A stretch of DNA of 64,000 bases from Ktedonobacteria bacterium (GTDB lineage Bacteria > Chloroflexota > Ktedonobacteria > Ktedonobacterales > JACDGC01), in the NCBI GenBank assembly GCA_027459705.1, contig DAIDHM010000057.1:22106-86105 (forward strand). The letters are read 5' to 3'. Below are positions 61,421 to 64,000 of the stretch, piece after piece. How positions within the stretch are numbered: the first letter of the stretch is position 1; every line of letters starts with the position of its first letter. Position numbers and translations under genes: made by a program. The notes under the pieces are model-generated. The model was not told the origin of the DNA and made no database searches. It saw nothing but the letters and a program-made list of their open reading frames with translations.

Positions 61421-62215
61421 ATGACAGCGATCTGTATCGCGAATAATAAAGGCGGTGTGGGCAAGACTACCACGGTCGTCAATCTCGCCGCGGGTCTGGC
61501 CCGACTAGGCCATTCTGTCCTGGTTGTGGACGCCGACGGACAGAGTAACGCGACCTATGCGCTGACAGGCTCAGTACATCCGACGCCGTCACTCTACGAC
61601 CTGCTTATGGACACGGCGAAGTTCGATCAGGCACTCTGGACAACCAATGAGGAGCATATCTGGCTCATTCCGGGTGATGGACGATTGCAAAACATCGATG
61701 TGGAACTAGCCGCGAAACCTGGACGCGAATGGCGTCTTACCCGGGCACTGAACGGCCAGAGCTTCGATTATATTCTCATCGATACGCCCCCATCTTTGGG
61801 CGTGGTGACACAAAACGCCCTGGTAGCCGCCCAGCATGTCATTGTTCCAGTCGCCCTCTCGGAATTCTCGTTGATCGGGATGGATAAATTACTGAGCACC
61901 ATCGATGAACTCAGCGATCAACTGGATATCGACGACCTGGATCTGCTTGGAATTGTTGTCACTTTCTATGAGGAGAATCGCCTCGGACGCGAAACGTTCG
62001 GCGTCCTGGAAAAGAAATTTGAAGGGCAACTCTTCGAGACGCACATCCCCAAACACAATAAAATTGAAGAGGCGCATCGCCGTAATGAGAGTGTCCTCAC
62101 CTTCGCCCCAACAAGTCCCGGTGGCCTGGCTTATGCCGAATTAGCACGCGAGGTGAAGAAACGCGCGACCTCAACCGGTGAGGCTTACTCCAGGCGCCGC
62201 GTCGCCCGCGGCTGA
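61421..62215 (+). CDS. ParA/Soj family ATPase
   Basis: A 264-residue Walker-type ATPase of the ParA/Soj group used in chromosome or cargo partition. The deviant Walker A is NNKGGVGKTTTVVNLA with the signature Lys, the Walker A' is VLVVDADGQSNAT, and the Walker B is YILIDTPPSLG. The protein has no N-terminal HTH, as in chromosomal or small ParA. GAGGAG precedes the ATG. A companion gene follows after 17 bases; it is not a recognisable ParB. No parS-like inverted repeat (GTTTCACGTGAAAC type) is seen in the window. Confidence 0.92.
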   Translation: MTAICIANNKGGVGKTTTVVNLAAGLARLGHSVLVVDADGQSNATYALTGSVHPTPSLYDLLMDTAKFDQALWTTNEEHIWLIPGDGRLQNIDVELAAKPGREWRLTRALNGQSFDYILIDTPPSLGVVTQNALVAAQHVIVPVALSEFSLIGMDKLLSTIDELSDQLDIDDLDLLGIVVTFYEENRLGRETFGVLEKKFEGQLFETHIPKHNKIEEAHRRNESVLTFAPTSPGGLAYAELAREVKKRATSTGEAYSRRRVARG

Positions 62216-62232
62216 AGCGGATCGAGTGCAGA

Positions 62233-62877
62233 ATGAGCGACGACGAATGCGCGACACCGCCATTGGCGCGCTTGTTGCGAGCGCTTGCCGATGAAGTGGC
62301 GCGGGACCCCGACCTCGCGGCGCGGGTCATGCGGGCCGCCGACCCCGAAGCGTTGCGATTGCTTGCTCCGCCAGCGACCGCTTCTGTTCCGTTAAGCAAA
62401 CAGATGGCCAACACGGATACCCTGCTCGCCACAGCATTACCTGGTTCCGACCTCTCACCCCTGGTACCCGATGAGGCTGCTGCCCCAGCATTGCCCGGAG
62501 ATGATCATGCACCATCAGGAACCACTCCGCGGCGAACCCGCTTGCCCCGCACGGGATCGCGCTTCGGGACACCGACCATCCCGGGCCGGGGCACCGAGCT
62601 TGGGCAGGGAGTGCCAGATCCCTTTGCTCTGTGGGCGGAGCGCGGAGAAGACGGGCTACGGGTCGTGTTGGATGGATTGCGCGCTGGAACTCTGCGCGCC
62701 ATCATTCGCGCCCACCAATTGGATCCTCAGGGCAAAATGCCCGCTAATGCGCCTGAACAACGCATGCGCGCACTGATCCTCAGTGCCAGTCGGCCAACCA
62801 GGGATGACGCCAGATCAGCCGCGGACCATCCGACATCTGGCACGCGGCGTAACCACACACGCCCCAAAGAAGGATGA
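62233..62877 (+). CDS. hypothetical companion of the ParA-like ATPase
   Basis: A 214-residue protein. It has a helical N-terminus (LLRALADEVARDPDLAARVM), a low-complexity Ala/Pro/Thr middle, and a conserved-looking C-terminal part (PDPFALWAERGEDGLRVVLD, then LRAIIRAHQLDPQGKM) that could be a small helical DNA- or protein-binding module. Its place 17 bases after the ParA-like gene suggests it serves as adaptor or cargo, replacing ParB. I know no family for it. Confidence 0.68.
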   Translation: MSDDECATPPLARLLRALADEVARDPDLAARVMRAADPEALRLLAPPATASVPLSKQMANTDTLLATALPGSDLSPLVPDEAAAPALPGDDHAPSGTTPRRTRLPRTGSRFGTPTIPGRGTELGQGVPDPFALWAERGEDGLRVVLDGLRAGTLRAIIRAHQLDPQGKMPANAPEQRMRALILSASRPTRDDARSAADHPTSGTRRNHTRPKEG

Positions 62878-62905
62878 TGAGGATGGCGAAGTGGAGGATA
62901 ATGGG

Positions 62906-63205
62906 CTATTCAGTAGCCGAGACGGAACTCTGGGCGAGCAGGGCGCGAGCGTAGGCTTCTGCCACTGTTTCTCCATCATAATAGCCAGCTTCGATCATGA
63001 CACGATAGCGACACTTCCAGCGTTTGGCTGCGGCGGGGGTCAAACGATACAGCACCCAGCCAGGGACGGCATCGTCGAGCGCGACACGTAACCCTACCTC
63101 ATCGGTAGGCAAATGACAAGCTACCAAAGCATTCGTAATCTCGGGGTTCATCACGTCACACATGCCGTCAAGCACCACCATCCTCCAGCCCAAAACAGGT
63201 GCCAC
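62906..63205 (-). CDS. small hypothetical protein
   Basis: Up to 99 residues with no family I recognise. The more ordered part is PTDEVGLRVALDDAVPGWVLYRLTPAAAKRWKCRYRVMIEAGYYDG, with helices at the end. Start unclear: GGAGG precedes a GTG near codon 10, while internal ATGs near 63163 and 63151 are also possible. It lies 41 bases after greA in the same direction and could be cotranscribed. Confidence 0.5.
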   Translation of the reverse strand: MAPVLGWRMVVLDGMCDVMNPEITNALVACHLPTDEVGLRVALDDAVPGWVLYRLTPAAAKRWKCRYRVMIEAGYYDGETVAEAYARALLAQSSVSATE

Positions 63206-63246
63206 GCGCCATGCGCCGTGGCGCGTGCCCCGATGAGCCAGGAGAC

Positions 63247-63735
63247 TCAGAGAATATCCAGCACATGATAGACAATCAGACCATTGGGGGTCTGCACGTT
63301 GACAATCTCGCCTTTTTTCTTCCCGAGCAATTCCTTGCCAACTGGCGATTCGGTCGAGATAAAATTGCGTTTCGGATCGGCTTCATGCGTGCTGACAATC
63401 GTGAATTCACGCTCTGCACCGGTATCATCTCGTTTTACCCGGACGCGAGTCCCGATCTGCACGGTCTGGGCGCCGGAGGTGAATTCGAGGGTACCAGAGT
63501 TATTGAGAAGCATCGTCAGTTCCAGGATTTCTCCTTCGGTTCGCGCTTGCTCATTTTTCGCATGCTCATAGGCGCTACTCTCACTGACGTCGCCGGCTTC
63601 CTTCGCTTCATGAATATCTTCAGCGATCTGCGGCCGCTGCACTTCGAGGAGGTACCGCAGACGCTCTTCTAGCTTGGCGCGACCCTCGGCGGTCAGCAAA
63701 GGGCGTTGTCCATCTTGCGAACCATTATTGGCCAT
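63247..63735 (-). CDS. greA: transcription elongation factor GreA
   Basis: Rescues backtracked RNA polymerase by stimulating cleavage of the nascent RNA. The 162-residue protein has the N-terminal coiled coil (LTAEGRAKLEERLRYLLEVQRPQIAEDI), the acidic tip (AKEAGDVSESSAYEHAKNEQ) and the C-terminal FKBP-like domain (IGTRVRVKRDD, ESPVGKELLGKKKGEIVNVQTPNG). Length is normal. AAGGAG precedes the ATG. It is transcribed opposite to the ParA genes. Confidence 0.97.
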   Translation of the reverse strand: MANNGSQDGQRPLLTAEGRAKLEERLRYLLEVQRPQIAEDIHEAKEAGDVSESSAYEHAKNEQARTEGEILELTMLLNNSGTLEFTSGAQTVQIGTRVRVKRDDTGAEREFTIVSTHEADPKRNFISTESPVGKELLGKKKGEIVNVQTPNGLIVYHVLDIL

Positions 63736-63754
63736 ATCAGGCTGCTCCTTAGTT

Positions 63755-63991
63755 TCACTGCCGCGCCCGGCACATCGCGCACCACATCAATGCGGATCGA
63801 TATCCGTTCAGGGCCGGGTTCCCGCACCACTGTTCGCCATGTGCGAACAAGACGCCGCCCGTGGTCCTTTTGCAGGAGGCACGCGCGGCACGATCGCTTG
63901 GATCAGCGGGCAATCGCGAAAGTCTATGAGGAGTGCACCCACACGCATGTGGGGAACATGTGCACATTCTTGTGGGATAGCCGCCCGGCAT
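63755..63991 (-). CDS. possible cysteine-rich small protein at window edge
   Basis: A 78-residue ORF with several cysteines (CTCSPHACGC, EQWCGNPALNG, WCAMCRAR), which hints at a metal-binding domain; the C-terminal CAMC is zinc-ribbon-like. AGGAAA stands just before the first ATG. It may extend beyond the window. Without homology evidence this could also be a chance ORF. Confidence 0.3.
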   Translation of the reverse strand: MPGGYPTRMCTCSPHACGCTPHRLSRLPADPSDRAARASCKRTTGGVLFAHGEQWCGNPALNGYRSALMWCAMCRARQ

Positions 63992-64000
63992 CGGTTTCCT

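Overview
The window is GC-rich chromosomal DNA from a bacterium. Gene families and their arrangement suggest a member of the Chloroflexota (Ktedonobacteria or Thermomicrobia-like), but this is inference from gene content, as no rRNA is present. Supporting items are a DUF4012 protein, many receiver/kinase modules, a GAF-PucR regulator, a class III cyclase-ATPase, a PduO adenosyltransferase with a split acyl-CoA mutase, several short membrane-anchored proteins, and the use of GTG/TTG starts behind clear Shine-Dalgarno sites.

Layout. 1-8.7 kb: a membrane-anchored protein, a solitary N6-adenine DNA methylase, TyrA, an MFS pump behind a palindromic operator, a DHFR-like reductase, an active-site-degenerate SDR and a small membrane protein. 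8.8-11.5 kb: tRNA-Leu(CAG) and a receiver-kinase-receiver operon. 11.6-16.5 kb: a geranylgeranyl-reductase-type flavoprotein, a C39-like peptidase, the dITP/XTP pyrophosphatase, a cyclase/hydrolase pair and a VOC protein. 16.9-19.0 kb: a probable stress operon (Vms1/eRF1-like, triple BON, small helical protein). 19.1-26.0 kb: GAF-PucR regulator, zinc-ribbon membrane protein, Na+/H+ antiporter and acyl-CoA mutase. 26.2-31.0 kb: an M-box (ykoK) Mg2+ riboswitch with its own promoter, followed by an ABC transporter with duplicated permease and no binding protein, then a DedA protein. 31-34 kb: MidA-like methyltransferase, receiver, and the PduO enzyme that would make cofactor for the mutase.

34.1-39.4 kb looks like an acquired island beside tRNA-Lys(CUU). 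It holds an FNT channel broken at a T7 run, a disordered protein, and an AT-richer DUF4012 gene lying between two IS256-type transposase remnants, and it ends near a perfect 20-bp inverted repeat. 39.6-50.6 kb returns to GC-rich DNA: sigma factor with HTH partner, acyl-CoA dehydrogenase, DUF4118 protein, SDR plus a large cyclase/ATPase regulator, a kinase/receiver pair and a P450. 50.8-53.5 kb holds two overlapping genes that together resemble a membrane-anchored, catalytically degenerate Cas4/RecB-type protein, then an epimerase-HD fusion. 54-64 kb is mainly housekeeping and signalling: DnaE, a cupredoxin, an OmpR regulator with an unusual HisKA/pseudo-receiver partner, another receiver, ParA with a companion, and GreA.

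The strongest candidates for undescribed biology are the Mg2+-riboswitch-linked ABC transporter, the split Cas4-like Fe-S protein, and the HisKA/pseudo-receiver protein. All domain calls come from reading motifs by eye; no search was run.
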